Assembly: GCA_947063855.1 (NCBI GenBank)
Contig: CAMSTW010000001.1
Coordinates: forward strand, 59,466 to 123,465
Origin: an uncultured Dorea sp.
GTDB taxonomy: Bacteria > Bacillota > Clostridia > Lachnospirales > Lachnospiraceae
Direction of reading: 5' to 3'
DNA: 64,000 nt
Position numbers and translations under genes: made by a program. Below the pieces are notes generated by a model. The model ran no database searches. It had not been told where the DNA came from and was given only the letters and a program-made list of their open reading frames with translations. Shown one piece after another: positions 35,429 to 44,483 of this stretch (the first letter of the stretch is position 1; every line of letters starts with the position of its first letter).

Positions 35429-35771
35429 TTGGAGGGGGATGAAAAAAATCTATCTGAATTTAGCTAATTGTTAGGCGAAGTCCGGTAATCATACTCTATA
35501 TTATATGTAGTTCCCAAGCACGACTACCGTCTTCTTTCATTTGATGAATTTATTATATAAAACAAATGTGACACAAGTATGTCAAAAACTGGAAATGTTT
35601 ATAAAATTTCTTAAGATAATCATAAGACGGCATGAATATTTATATATTTACAGCAATACATTCGCTTTTTTCGGGTTGACGGAAATGTAATAGATTGGTA
35701 AAGTTAATATAGTGTTAAGATTATCTGTATGTCAGATGTTATATGCCAAAGATTAAAGAGGATGAGACGCT
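35429..35771. promoter_or_regulatory. AT-rich intergenic region between gatD and the AraC gene
   Basis: The plus strand has a candidate promoter for the AraC gene: TTGACG (35676-35681), 17 bp, TAAAGT (35699-35704). The minus strand has TTGACA (35580-35585) followed 18 bp later by TTTATA, and downstream a foldable block (CGGTAGTC / GATTACCG). A short antisense RNA reading toward the gatD hairpin is conceivable. No protein-coding gene is supported. Confidence 0.4.
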
Positions 35772-36710
35772 ATGCCTAAGAGAAGAAAACCAAAGATAGA
35801 GTTCCGGTACTACAGGATGCCGGAGGGCAGTCCGATCCTGGCGCTGCTTGGCCAGAAGTGGGTACAGGCATACGGGCGGGACGTGGATTATCTGCATTTC
35901 CATAATTATCTTGAGATTGGGTACTGTTATGGAGGGGAAGGGACGCTGACTCTGGGGGAGCGGGATTACCGGTTTACCGGCGGGGAGATCTCCATCATTC
36001 CCAAGAACTATCCGCATACGACCAACAGTGATCCCGGAACGATCAGTAAGTGGGAATATCTGTTTGTTGATGTGGATGGGATTCTGGAAGAACTGTACCA
36101 GAAGGGCGGCAATGAGAAGCGGATGAAGCATCTGCTGCGCAGGATCAATTCCCGGGCGATTTTCCGGGCGATCGAGGATGCGCCGGGGATCGCGAAGACG
36201 GTGCGGAACATCCTGGACATTATGCGGGATACGAAGGAATTCTATATCGAAGAGGCGAAGGGGCTGATGGTAGCGCTTCTGGTGTGCATTGCACGGGAGA
36301 ATCCCATGGAAAAAGGGCCGGTAGAACTGAGCGGAAAGATGACGATACCTGTGTCAAGGGCCCTGGATTATATTACGCTTCATTATATGGAGCCTCTGAG
36401 GGTGGAGGAACTGGCCAGGTGGTGCCATATCTCCGAGACACATTTCCGAAGAGTCTTCTCTACATATATGAAGATGGGGCCGCTGGAATATATTAATCTG
36501 GTACGGGTGCAGACTGCGTGCAACTATCTGAAGAATACCGATGAATCCATGGCAGATATCGCCAGCAAATGCGGATTTACCACGCTTTCTACGTTTAACA
36601 GGAATTTCAAGCAGGTTACAGGTGTGTCGCCGAGCGAATGGCGGAAGCGGCCGGAGAACTTCGAGCAGCAGCTGTTAAAATACTGGATTCATTCGGAGGA
36701 AGGCTGGTAG
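35772..36710 (+). CDS. AraC-family transcriptional regulator
   Basis: 312 aa. The N-terminal cupin-like sensor (YLHFHNYLEIGYCYGGEGTLTLGERDYRFTGGEISIIPKNYPH) is followed by a linker and two helix-turn-helix motifs. These are LRVEELARWCHISETHFRRVF and SMADIASKCGFTTLSTFNRNFKQVTGVSPSEWR. RBS AGAGGATGAG. The adjacent, co-directional GH20 gene is the likely target, so the effector is probably an amino-sugar derivative; that is inference. Confidence 0.92.
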   Translation: MPKRRKPKIEFRYYRMPEGSPILALLGQKWVQAYGRDVDYLHFHNYLEIGYCYGGEGTLTLGERDYRFTGGEISIIPKNYPHTTNSDPGTISKWEYLFVDVDGILEELYQKGGNEKRMKHLLRRINSRAIFRAIEDAPGIAKTVRNILDIMRDTKEFYIEEAKGLMVALLVCIARENPMEKGPVELSGKMTIPVSRALDYITLHYMEPLRVEELARWCHISETHFRRVFSTYMKMGPLEYINLVRVQTACNYLKNTDESMADIASKCGFTTLSTFNRNFKQVTGVSPSEWRKRPENFEQQLLKYWIHSEEGW

Positions 36711-36730
36711 CAGATGTATGGATTTCATTT

Positions 36731-36748
36731 CCCGCGGCTTGCCGCGGG
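36731..36748 (+). terminator. Hairpin between the AraC gene and the hexosaminidase gene
   Basis: CCCGCGGC and GCCGCGGG form an 8-bp stem with a two-base gap, followed by GAGTTTCATT. It is a weak terminator or mRNA-stability hairpin. Confidence 0.5.
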
Positions 36749-36821
36749 GAGTTTCATTGGCTGGCATATCAGAGCAGGGAATCTGTAATCAAGAGGATAA
36801 GAAGATAAGGAGAGAGGGAAT

Positions 36822-38264
36822 ATGATACCAGAACCAAAAGAGTTCAGGCTTACAGGCGGGAAGATGGCGCAGAATGCTGTCATGGAGGAACAGGAATGTT
36901 CCGGTATAGGACGGGAGGAATACCGGATCAGTATTACTCCTGAGAAGATCAGGCTTGAAGGCGGCAGGGGGACAGGGCTTGTCTATGCCCGTACGACACT
37001 TGAGCAGCTGCGTCTTATATACGGGGAAGAGCTGCCCTGCATGGAGATCAGGGACTGGCCGGCTCATTCCTACCGTTCCTTCCATATAGATTGTTCGAGA
37101 CATTATTTTACGGTGGATGAACTAAAGAAGATGATCCGGATGTCTGCCTGGTTCAAACAGAATTATTTCCACTGGCACATATCCGACGACCAGGGATGGC
37201 GTATTGAGTGCAGGCGGTATCCGTTGCTTCATAAGATCAGCGCCGTGCGCCCGGGCGATCATTTTGGAAATTATGATTCCGACGAGGGGGAGGATCGGTA
37301 TTACTCCCGGGATGAGGTTCGTGAGATTGTAGAATACTGCGGCAGGTTTGGCATAGAGGTGGTGCCGGAGATTGACATGCCGGGACATGTGACGGCGATT
37401 CTGGCCGCATACCCTGAACTGTCCTGCACGGGGGAGCTGGTGGAGGTAGGCATGAAGGCAGGAATCTTCAAGGAGCTTTTCTGCGCAGGCAGGGAAGAGA
37501 CGTTTACATTCATCAGAAATCTTCTGGATGATATGATGGAGCTGTTCCCGGGGAGATATTTTCATATCGGAGGCGATGAAGCGCCAAAGGAGCGGTGGAA
37601 GGCGTGTCCGCTCTGCCAAAAGCGTATGGAGGAAGAGGGCCTTGGGAACGCGCAGGAGCTTCAGGGCTATATGTGTAACCGGATCGCGTCATATCTGCAG
37701 TCAAAGGGGAAGATACCGATCGTCTGGAACGAGGCGGTCTATGGGGGGAATATAGATAAGGACGTCGTGGTGCAGCTGTGGACGGAGGATAAGGATCATC
37801 AGATCAGGGCACATCTTGACAAGGGCGGGAAGGCGATCCTGTCTATGGTGGAGCACTGCTATTGCGACTATCCCTATGGGATGCATTCTCTGAAGGATAT
37901 GTATGAGCTGAACATGAATCCGGCCGAGCTTGGAGCGCGGGGAGGAGATTCTGTGCTGGGGGCGGAATGTCTGGTATGGACGGAGTTCATCCGCAGCGAC
38001 GCAAGGCTTGAAAAGCTGTGCTGGCCGAGATTCGCGGCTACGGCGGAAGCGGGCTGGTGCGGGGTCCGGCGGCCGGAATATGAAGATTTCCGCAGGAGAC
38101 TTACGGCGCTGTTCCCGATATTTGAGAAGTACAAGATCCAGGCGGCCGGGATGGAGGAATGGGATCCGGATGAGGAGACGGCGGCAAAGCAGACGGCCGG
38201 ATTCCAGATGAATTTCTCCTCCGAGGAGCGCGATGAAGTCAGGAAGGCGCAGGAAGACATCTGA
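36822..38264 (+). CDS. Glycoside hydrolase family 20 beta-N-acetylhexosaminidase
   Basis: 480 aa. Family 20 hydrolyses terminal GlcNAc/GalNAc by substrate-assisted catalysis. The catalytic Asp-Glu pair is D252-E253 in YFHIGGDEAPKERW. Other signatures are RSFHIDCSRHYF, NYFHWHISDDQGWRIE and VVPEIDMPGHV, plus the aromatic WNEAVYGG. There is no signal peptide, so it is probably cytosolic and acts on imported oligosaccharides. RBS AAGGAGAGAGGG. Confidence 0.95.
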   Translation: MIPEPKEFRLTGGKMAQNAVMEEQECSGIGREEYRISITPEKIRLEGGRGTGLVYARTTLEQLRLIYGEELPCMEIRDWPAHSYRSFHIDCSRHYFTVDELKKMIRMSAWFKQNYFHWHISDDQGWRIECRRYPLLHKISAVRPGDHFGNYDSDEGEDRYYSRDEVREIVEYCGRFGIEVVPEIDMPGHVTAILAAYPELSCTGELVEVGMKAGIFKELFCAGREETFTFIRNLLDDMMELFPGRYFHIGGDEAPKERWKACPLCQKRMEEEGLGNAQELQGYMCNRIASYLQSKGKIPIVWNEAVYGGNIDKDVVVQLWTEDKDHQIRAHLDKGGKAILSMVEHCYCDYPYGMHSLKDMYELNMNPAELGARGGDSVLGAECLVWTEFIRSDARLEKLCWPRFAATAEAGWCGVRRPEYEDFRRRLTALFPIFEKYKIQAAGMEEWDPDEETAAKQTAGFQMNFSSEERDEVRKAQEDI

Positions 38265-38335
38265 AGTAAGGGATCCTGTATGGATGCGAAGTGTAAGCAA
38301 TCGCATATTCGGGCTGGTTGAGGCGTCTTCTTGTA

Positions 38336-38364
38336 TTGACATGGTATCAGACAGTTGTTAGAAT
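38336..38364 (+). promoter_or_regulatory. Promoter of the hybrid histidine kinase gene
   Basis: TTGACA (38336-38341), 17 bp, TAGAAT (38359-38364). The ~100-nt leader has a repeated AGGTTGT / AGGTTGTTTCG pair. Confidence 0.75.
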
Positions 38365-38469
38365 ATTAAGGTAGAGAAATAGGTTGTCGAAACATAAGGT
38401 TGTTTCGTGTGAGATATACCAGGACTGCCGAAGAAGGTATCCGTAAGGGAATAGAGGAGAGAACGCACG

Positions 38470-41400
38470 ATGTATCATTGTCATATATATTTCTATTTAA
38501 CAGGATGTTCTTGTAATGCATTTGAAATGATTAAGGAGACGCGCCCGTATGATCGTTTTGTGCACGAGTTTCTGGAAAGCGATAAGCCGGAGGCCGGGAT
38601 GGCGGCCAGGGCGGATGTGATATTCTTCAACCTGCAGGGAACGGACGGCCGGGAGAGATTACAGGACTTGCTTGCGGCAAAGAAGCCGGAGGCAGAGCTT
38701 ATACTGCTCACGGAACAGGAGAAGATTATGTCCCTGGAAGAATATTTACCGTCGGTTGAGGATATCTGGGTCATGCCTATGACGGACACGGAGGCCGGTT
38801 TCCGTATCCAGAGGTGGATGGAAGGGTGCAAGAGGGAGAAGGATGCCTGGCAGACCAGCCATTTCCTGGATTCCATGATTAATAATACGCCGAACCTTAT
38901 CTGGTTTAAGGATAAGGACGGGGTACATGAGAAGGTGAACGACAGCTTCTGTGCGACGGTCAATAAGACCAAGAAGCAGGTGGAAGGGCAGAGGCACGCC
39001 TACATATGGGATGTTGAGGAGGATGATCCGGCCTGTATCGAATCCGAGCGGGAAGTGATGAGCAAGAAGAAGACCTGTATATCTGAGGAGACGATCAAGA
39101 CCGGAGGAGGCATGCGGCTTCTGACAACCTATAAGTCGCCGCTGTATGATCTGGACGGAAGCGTGATGGGTACGGTAGGAGTTGCGATTGATATCACACA
39201 GGAGCGGGCTTATGAGAGAGAGATCGTACAGAAGAACCAGACTCTTGAGACGATATTTACAACCATAGACTGTGGAGTCATGCGTCATTCGGTGGACGGG
39301 ACGCAGATTCTAAGTGTGAACCGGGCTGCGCTTAACATTCTGGGGTATGAGACGCAGGAGGAACTGATGGCCGGGTTCCAGATGGTAGCGGCTTCTGTCA
39401 TGGATGAGGACAAAGGCAAGCTCAGAGACTGTATCAAGAAGCTTGGAAAGCCGGGAGACAGTGTCAGTGTCGAGTATCGTGTACAGCACAAGAACGGTGA
39501 GATCCTGCACGTCATGGGGAATGTCAAGCTGCTCGAAGAGGACGGGAAGCCCTTCTATCAGCGGTTCCTTCTGGATTGTACGGCTCAGAAGCTTAAGGAG
39601 AAGAAGAATGAACACCGCCAGAAGGAATTGATCCAGGCATTGGGGATTGACTACAATCTGGTCTGCTTCTTTGACTTTAATACAGGCAGAGGGAATGCCC
39701 TGCGCAATGAGGACAGTCATGGGGGTGTGTTTGATCCGGCCTTTGAGGGGGAGATTGTACTGGAAGAATGCGTCATGTCTTACATAGATCAGTATGTGTA
39801 TGGGGATGACAGAGAGATGATGCGCCAGTTCTTTTCCATAGATCAGCTGAAGGAAGTAATGACGGAGAAGAAGGTGACCAGTGTGAATTACCGGACCTTC
39901 AGGGACGGTGAGATGAAGTACTGCCAGATCAAGATTGTCCGCACCGGCTCCTGGGAGGGCGGACACGGTATCGTCATGGGATTCCGCAGTGTGGATGATG
40001 AGATCCGCAAGGAGATGGAGAAGAAGAGCCTTCTTGAGGATGCGCTCTCTCAGGCGAACAGAGCGAGCAAGGTCAAGAGTGTCTTCCTGTCGAATATGTC
40101 CCATGACATCCGCACGCCTATGAACGCCATCGTCGGGTTCACGGCTCTGGCGATTACGCATATAGAACACAGAGAGCGTGTGGAGGAGTATCTTAAGAAG
40201 ATTATGTCGTCGGGTAATCATCTGCTCAGCCTGATCAACGACATCCTGGATATGAGCCGTATCGAGAGCGGCAAGATGCGTCTGGATGAGAATCCGTGTC
40301 GTCTGCCGGAGATTCTTCATGGGCTGCGCAACATCGTTCAGGCGGATGTACATGCCAAGCAGCTGGAGCTGTTTATTGATACGGTGGATGTACTGGATGA
40401 GGATATTTACTGTGATAAGCTGCGGCTGAACCAGGTGCTTCTGAATCTTTTAAGCAACGCTGTGAAGTATACGGGAGCGGGCGGAACAGTCAGTATCCGG
40501 ATTACGGAGAAGCCCGGAGCGGCGGCCGGTTATGCTAATTATGAATTCTGTATCAGGGATACGGGGATTGGGATGAGCGAAGAGTTCGTCTCACATATCT
40601 TCGAGCCCTTTGAGCGGGAGAAGAATACGACGACCAGCGGGATTCAGGGCACCGGCCTTGGTATGGCGATCACGAAGAATATCGTGGATATGATGAACGG
40701 CTCGATCGAGGTGAAGAGCAGGCAGGGCGAGGGTACAGAGGTGAGCGTATCCTTTACCTTCCGTCTGCATTCGGGCGAGAAGGAGCCGCAGGAGATACCG
40801 GAGCTGTGGAACTGCAGGGCGCTGGTTGTAGATGATGACTTTAATTCCTGTGACAGTGTGACATATATGCTGGGACAGGTGGGGATGCGCGCCGAATGGA
40901 CGCTGTCCGGTAAAGAGGCAGTCCTGCGTACCCGGCAGGCGGTTTCCAGAGGCGATAATTACAGTGTATATGTGATTGACTGGCTGTTGCCGGACATGAA
41001 CGGAGTCGAGGTTACCAGAAGGATCCGCAAAGAGGTCGGCGACGACGCGCCGGTCATCGTATTGACGGCATACGACTGGGCCGATATCGAAGAGGAAGCA
41101 AAAGAAGCAGGCGTTACGGCGTTCTGCAGCAAGCCTTTGTTCCTGTCAGAGCTAAGAAGCTGCCTCCATTCCATCATAGACGCCAAGAATCCGGGAGTGA
41201 AGAAGGACAGCGAGACAAAGGTGCGGTTTACGGCCGGCCGTATACTTCTGGCGGAGGATAACGAGCTGAATCAGGAGATTGCCGTGGAGATTCTGAGCGA
41301 CGCGGGATTCCGTGTAGATGTCGCAGGAGACGGGAAGATTGCGGTGGATATGCTTGAGAAGTCAGAGCCGGGATATTATCAGGTGATCCTGATGGATATC

Positions 41401-41610
41401 CAGATGCCGGAGATGAACGGCTATGATGCGACGCGGGAGATCCGGAGGCTTGAGAACCGGAAGCTGGCAGGGATACCGATTATCGCCATGACTGCCAATG
41501 CGTTCGAGGAAGACAAGCGGGAAGCATTGAAGTGCGGGATGAACAGCCATATATCGAAGCCGATCAATATGGATGTTCTGTTCAATACGCTGGATAAGAT
41601 ACTCGGGTAA
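38470..41610 (+). CDS. Hybrid sensor histidine kinase with PAS domains and two receiver domains
   Basis: 1046 aa with no membrane helix, so it is cytosolic. Residues ~1-125 form a degenerate receiver-like N-terminal domain. PAS domains follow (SMINNTPNLIWFKDKDGVHEKVND; TIFTTIDCGVMRHSVDGTQILSVN), then a further PAS-like segment. HisKA: FLSNMSHDIRTPMNAIVGFTAL. HATPase: NQVLLNLLSNAVKYTG, IRDTGIGM, GTGLGMAI. REC1 has VIDWLLPDMNGVE (DVD-like acceptor) and REC2 has ILMDIQMPEMNGYD. No output DNA-binding domain is present, so signalling passes to another protein. It is monocistronic. Confidence 0.92.
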   Translation: MYHCHIYFYLTGCSCNAFEMIKETRPYDRFVHEFLESDKPEAGMAARADVIFFNLQGTDGRERLQDLLAAKKPEAELILLTEQEKIMSLEEYLPSVEDIWVMPMTDTEAGFRIQRWMEGCKREKDAWQTSHFLDSMINNTPNLIWFKDKDGVHEKVNDSFCATVNKTKKQVEGQRHAYIWDVEEDDPACIESEREVMSKKKTCISEETIKTGGGMRLLTTYKSPLYDLDGSVMGTVGVAIDITQERAYEREIVQKNQTLETIFTTIDCGVMRHSVDGTQILSVNRAALNILGYETQEELMAGFQMVAASVMDEDKGKLRDCIKKLGKPGDSVSVEYRVQHKNGEILHVMGNVKLLEEDGKPFYQRFLLDCTAQKLKEKKNEHRQKELIQALGIDYNLVCFFDFNTGRGNALRNEDSHGGVFDPAFEGEIVLEECVMSYIDQYVYGDDREMMRQFFSIDQLKEVMTEKKVTSVNYRTFRDGEMKYCQIKIVRTGSWEGGHGIVMGFRSVDDEIRKEMEKKSLLEDALSQANRASKVKSVFLSNMSHDIRTPMNAIVGFTALAITHIEHRERVEEYLKKIMSSGNHLLSLINDILDMSRIESGKMRLDENPCRLPEILHGLRNIVQADVHAKQLELFIDTVDVLDEDIYCDKLRLNQVLLNLLSNAVKYTGAGGTVSIRITEKPGAAAGYANYEFCIRDTGIGMSEEFVSHIFEPFEREKNTTTSGIQGTGLGMAITKNIVDMMNGSIEVKSRQGEGTEVSVSFTFRLHSGEKEPQEIPELWNCRALVVDDDFNSCDSVTYMLGQVGMRAEWTLSGKEAVLRTRQAVSRGDNYSVYVIDWLLPDMNGVEVTRRIRKEVGDDAPVIVLTAYDWADIEEEAKEAGVTAFCSKPLFLSELRSCLHSIIDAKNPGVKKDSETKVRFTAGRILLAEDNELNQEIAVEILSDAGFRVDVAGDGKIAVDMLEKSEPGYYQVILMDIQMPEMNGYDATREIRRLENRKLAGIPIIAMTANAFEEDKREALKCGMNSHISKPINMDVLFNTLDKILG

Positions 41611-41664
41611 AATGAACCGCATTAGAAACAAAAGACGGAGCATGCAGTAAGACAGGGTGTGAAT

Positions 41665-42510
41665 ATGGTTGCAGAGATTATAGAGGGACAGCTCAGGGAG
41701 CGGGATACGCTCCTTGAGGCTTTGTCCCTCATTCATATTAGAGATATCAGAGAAGATGTGGAGCGGGACAGGCCAAACGGGAATCAGAAGCCGAGAATTG
41801 CGGCCGTAGGGGCGGGAGGAAAGACTACGATACTTAAGAGACTGGCAGAAGAGTACCTGGCGGCGGGAGAGCAGTCTGTTATCACAACAACGACACATAT
41901 GAAAAAGGAGGATACGAGACATTTTCTTGTGGATCCTTCTATAGAAGAGATTCTTAAGGTGCAGGGGAGAGAAGGATACGTGATTGCAGGAGCAGAGGTC
42001 GTACAGGCGTCAGGGAAGATCCGGAGCCTGTCGCAGCATATGCAGGCATCAGGGAAGATCCGGAGCCTGCCGCAGCATGTTCTGGATGCGGTTTTGAATC
42101 TTTCATGCCCGGTGCTGATCGAGGCGGACGGCGCCAGGATGCTTCCGGTGAAGATCCCGGCAGAGCATGAGCCGGTACTTCTTTCACAGGTGACCTGCGT
42201 CCTGGCGTTGTATGGGCTGGATGCACCGGGGAAGAAGATCCGGGATGTATGCTTTCGGGCAGAGCGGATGACAGAGTTCCTTCATAAAGGGATGGAAGAC
42301 AGGCTTGGAGCAGGAGATATCGCGGCGCTTGCACTTAGCAGTTGTGGAGGAAGAAAATGTGTTACGAAAGATATGCAGTACAGGGTTGTGCTGAATAAGG
42401 CGGATACAGAAGAGAGGCGTAAGACGGCTCTTGAGATATGGCGTAAGATGGAGCAGATGAAAGGAGAATATGGAGTGGAGGAAGTCAGGACGGTGATTGT
42501 GGGAAGGTAG
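41665..42510 (+). CDS. yqeC: Selenium-dependent hydroxylase accessory protein YqeC
   Basis: 281 aa from ATG 41665; GTG 41659 is an alternative. A P-loop-like IAAVGAGGKTTILKRLAEEYL is followed by SVITTTTHMKKED and CPVLIEADGARMLPVKIPAEHEPV, typical of YqeC. The family co-occurs with YqeB and Se-dependent molybdenum hydroxylases and is thought to help make or insert the labile-selenium cofactor. A 39-bp tandem duplication (QASGKIRSLSQHM / QASGKIRSLPQHV) lies in mid-protein. The cluster it belongs with starts 2 kb downstream, beyond an AT-rich insertion. Confidence 0.88.
   Translation: MVAEIIEGQLRERDTLLEALSLIHIRDIREDVERDRPNGNQKPRIAAVGAGGKTTILKRLAEEYLAAGEQSVITTTTHMKKEDTRHFLVDPSIEEILKVQGREGYVIAGAEVVQASGKIRSLSQHMQASGKIRSLPQHVLDAVLNLSCPVLIEADGARMLPVKIPAEHEPVLLSQVTCVLALYGLDAPGKKIRDVCFRAERMTEFLHKGMEDRLGAGDIAALALSSCGGRKCVTKDMQYRVVLNKADTEERRKTALEIWRKMEQMKGEYGVEEVRTVIVGR
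42004..42081 (+). repeat. 39-bp in-frame tandem duplication in yqeC
   Basis: Units start at 42004 and 42043 (CAGGCGTCAGGGAAGATCCG / CAGGCATCAGGGAAGATCCG) and differ at only a few positions. Confidence 0.88.
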
Positions 42511-42534
42511 GTTCCACAGAAAGTGTTCAAGACT

Positions 42535-42567
42535 GTAAATTTACCTGCGTCTTCTGGGTAAATTTAC
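42535..42567 (-). terminator. Inverted repeat overlapping the PIN gene stop codon
   Basis: GTAAATTTACC (42535-42545) and GGTAAATTTAC (42557-42567) are perfect inverse copies enclosing the last codons of the PIN gene. It is probably a 3'-end hairpin, although no T run is present. Confidence 0.45.
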
Positions 42568-43044
42568 CGGTTTTGGTTCGTATGCTTTTAATCCTTCATC
42601 ACCTGTTAAAATCTCGACTTGAAAACCTGCTTTCATATAATAATCAGCTACGTCTTTTATTGTTGTATCACCTATAGATAGTCCGGAGACTGCAAGGGAT
42701 GGCCAGTCAGTTGCAAGCTTTATTAAATTCTCTTCATTCCATAGCTTGCTTTGGAATGTAAATGCCGCCCAAGGTTCTTCAGCAGCAGCTGTTTTCTTTA
42801 TTATGTTTGAGAATTTCATGGCAGAAGCATAACGATCGCCATTTGCCTGGGCAATATGATTCCCTGTCTCAATTAAAGTTGCCAATGGCAGAACCAATAA
42901 ACTATTTTGGTTAATCTCACTATTTATTTTCTTAGATATTCTTTGGTAATTCCATTTATGATTATCTGAACCACAATCATCCATATAAGGTACTTTCAAG
43001 TATACACACAATATACTTGTATCAATAATTAAAACCTTCTTCAT
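42541..43044 (-). CDS. PIN-like domain nuclease, partner of the AAA ATPase
   Basis: 167 aa. The first strand VLIIDTSILC carries Asp8, the first acidic residue of PIN nucleases. Further candidate metal ligands are Glu59 (ATLIETGN), Asp126/Asp131 (SIGDTTIKDVADYY) and Asp149 (EILTGDEGLK), giving a D-E-D-D pattern. PIN domains cut RNA and are toxins in VapBC-type modules. Its ATG overlaps the stop of the upstream ATPase gene (ATGA), so the two are made together. Codon use is AT-rich (AAT, TTA, ATT) unlike the neighbours, suggesting transfer. Confidence 0.75.
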   Translation of the reverse strand: MKKVLIIDTSILCVYLKVPYMDDCGSDNHKWNYQRISKKINSEINQNSLLVLPLATLIETGNHIAQANGDRYASAMKFSNIIKKTAAAEEPWAAFTFQSKLWNEENLIKLATDWPSLAVSGLSIGDTTIKDVADYYMKAGFQVEILTGDEGLKAYEPKPVNLPRRRR

Positions 43045-44267
43045 TGTGTCTCCTCCCGTGCGAGGGCAGCTTCTATCTTTCCACTTGCAGTTAATTCCCC
43101 GATATTTCCTGTAGATATCATTTTGGGCAGATCATGTATATCTTCAAGTAAGGTCAACTGGCTTTGTCCGTTTTTATCTCTGTGTGCAACTGTAATAAAT
43201 GGAATCATTGTAGTTCCGGCCGCGTCTAATAAGGCGGGATTATGGGTCGTTATTAACACGTCTATATTTCGTTCACAGCCTAATTCCTTTAGCATATTTA
43301 TTAAGATATCTACTCTAGATGGATGCAAACCGTTATCTGCCTCCTCGATAACGATGAGTTTATCGGTTTCGTTTGTGAGCATTGCAGTTACAATCGCAAG
43401 GAATCTCAAAGTACCGTCAGACATTCCTCTGGCATCAACAGCATTTTCAGCTTTGTCTTGCCATGCCTCCTTACAATAAAGCATGGCGTCTGTGTTGAAT
43501 TTTCCTATTCGCTCAGCCCATACACTCTCAATATCCTTTTCTGGAATCTTTTTTAAATAAGCAGTCAATTTCTCCTGGATCTTTTCTCGTTTTTGATTAT
43601 CTAGGGCGGCTAAAACACCCGCAATATTTGAACCGTCTGTAGATAATTTTTCTGCTAACGGGGAATAGTCACGCATATGATTTGGGATTGGGTCCAATAC
43701 GAAAATTCCGCTTAATTGCTTTGAAAGGCCGGTAGTAATATCAATAATTTCTTTTCTTTTTAACTGCAGAGTTTTGCTTTGATACAGGATTGATACGTTA
43801 CGGCTTAATTCAAAAATTTGCCCTTTCCCTTGTCTGCCTGTTGAAAAATAGGTTGGAATATTTAACAATTGATTATCTTGAAGATTTGTATAGAATAATC
43901 TTCGGGTATTATCTCCACATTGAAGCAGCTTTTCCTCTGTAATCAATGCTTTAGCAGTTCCTGTTTCTACGGTGATTGAATATTCATAATCTGTATTTTC
44001 AAATTCCATGATGACATTCAGGGTAAAGGAATTCGTCCCTTTTTGGCAGACCCACTCCATCCCGCCTCTTAAAGAGCACATAGAAATATCTCCGTTGATT
44101 GCCTGAAAGATGCCCGCACCTCCCGCGATTCTGCTTAAGAAGACCAGTGCGTCTATAGCGTTCGATTTGCCGCTCGAATTAGTGCCGATTACAATTGTCA
44201 GTGGATCTATATAAAGAGTACTCTCTTCATAGCTTTTCCAGTTTTTTAATGTGACGCTTTTTATCAA
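43041..44267 (-). CDS. AAA family (SMC/ABC-like, AAA_21-type) ATPase
   Basis: 408 aa. The N-terminal strand IKSVTLKNWKSYEE is typical of RecF/OLD/SMC-like ATPases. Walker A is GTNSSGKS (28-35). The ABC-like signature is RGMSDGTLRFLAI, Walker B is DKLIVIEEADNGLHPSR, and the H-loop is DVLITTHNPALLDAAG. The hinge is short, with no long coiled coil. Such ATPases are the sensor or motor subunit in many phage-defence pairs (Septu, PARIS, AbiL-like), where a nuclease is the second gene. Here the second gene is PIN-like. The composition is AT-rich. Specific function is unproven. Confidence 0.82.
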   Translation of the reverse strand: MIKSVTLKNWKSYEESTLYIDPLTIVIGTNSSGKSNAIDALVFLSRIAGGAGIFQAINGDISMCSLRGGMEWVCQKGTNSFTLNVIMEFENTDYEYSITVETGTAKALITEEKLLQCGDNTRRLFYTNLQDNQLLNIPTYFSTGRQGKGQIFELSRNVSILYQSKTLQLKRKEIIDITTGLSKQLSGIFVLDPIPNHMRDYSPLAEKLSTDGSNIAGVLAALDNQKREKIQEKLTAYLKKIPEKDIESVWAERIGKFNTDAMLYCKEAWQDKAENAVDARGMSDGTLRFLAIVTAMLTNETDKLIVIEEADNGLHPSRVDILINMLKELGCERNIDVLITTHNPALLDAAGTTMIPFITVAHRDKNGQSQLTLLEDIHDLPKMISTGNIGELTASGKIEAALAREETQ

Positions 44268-44483
44268 GATATCATCTCCCTACAGTTATAGTATAATCCT
44301 GTTCTATGCTCATATATGAAAACCGAGTGTTTATTTGGTATTTTTAACACATCTTCTGTAGCTGATTTTTTTAACATTATAATACGTAATTTGTTATGTG
44401 TAAATATTGGTGATATATTTTTCTGAATTCATTTTCTATGGCATAGCTACAAGTTTGATGCTTCATCTCTTTTAATAAAGAAC
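44268..44483. other. AT-rich spacer upstream of the ATPase-PIN module
   Basis: About 215 bp of strongly AT-rich sequence lies between the ATPase start and the carbamate kinase terminator hairpin. It must contain the module's promoter (minus strand), but no consensus pair stood out. No gene is visible. The composition change marks the right side of the putative island. Confidence 0.45.
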
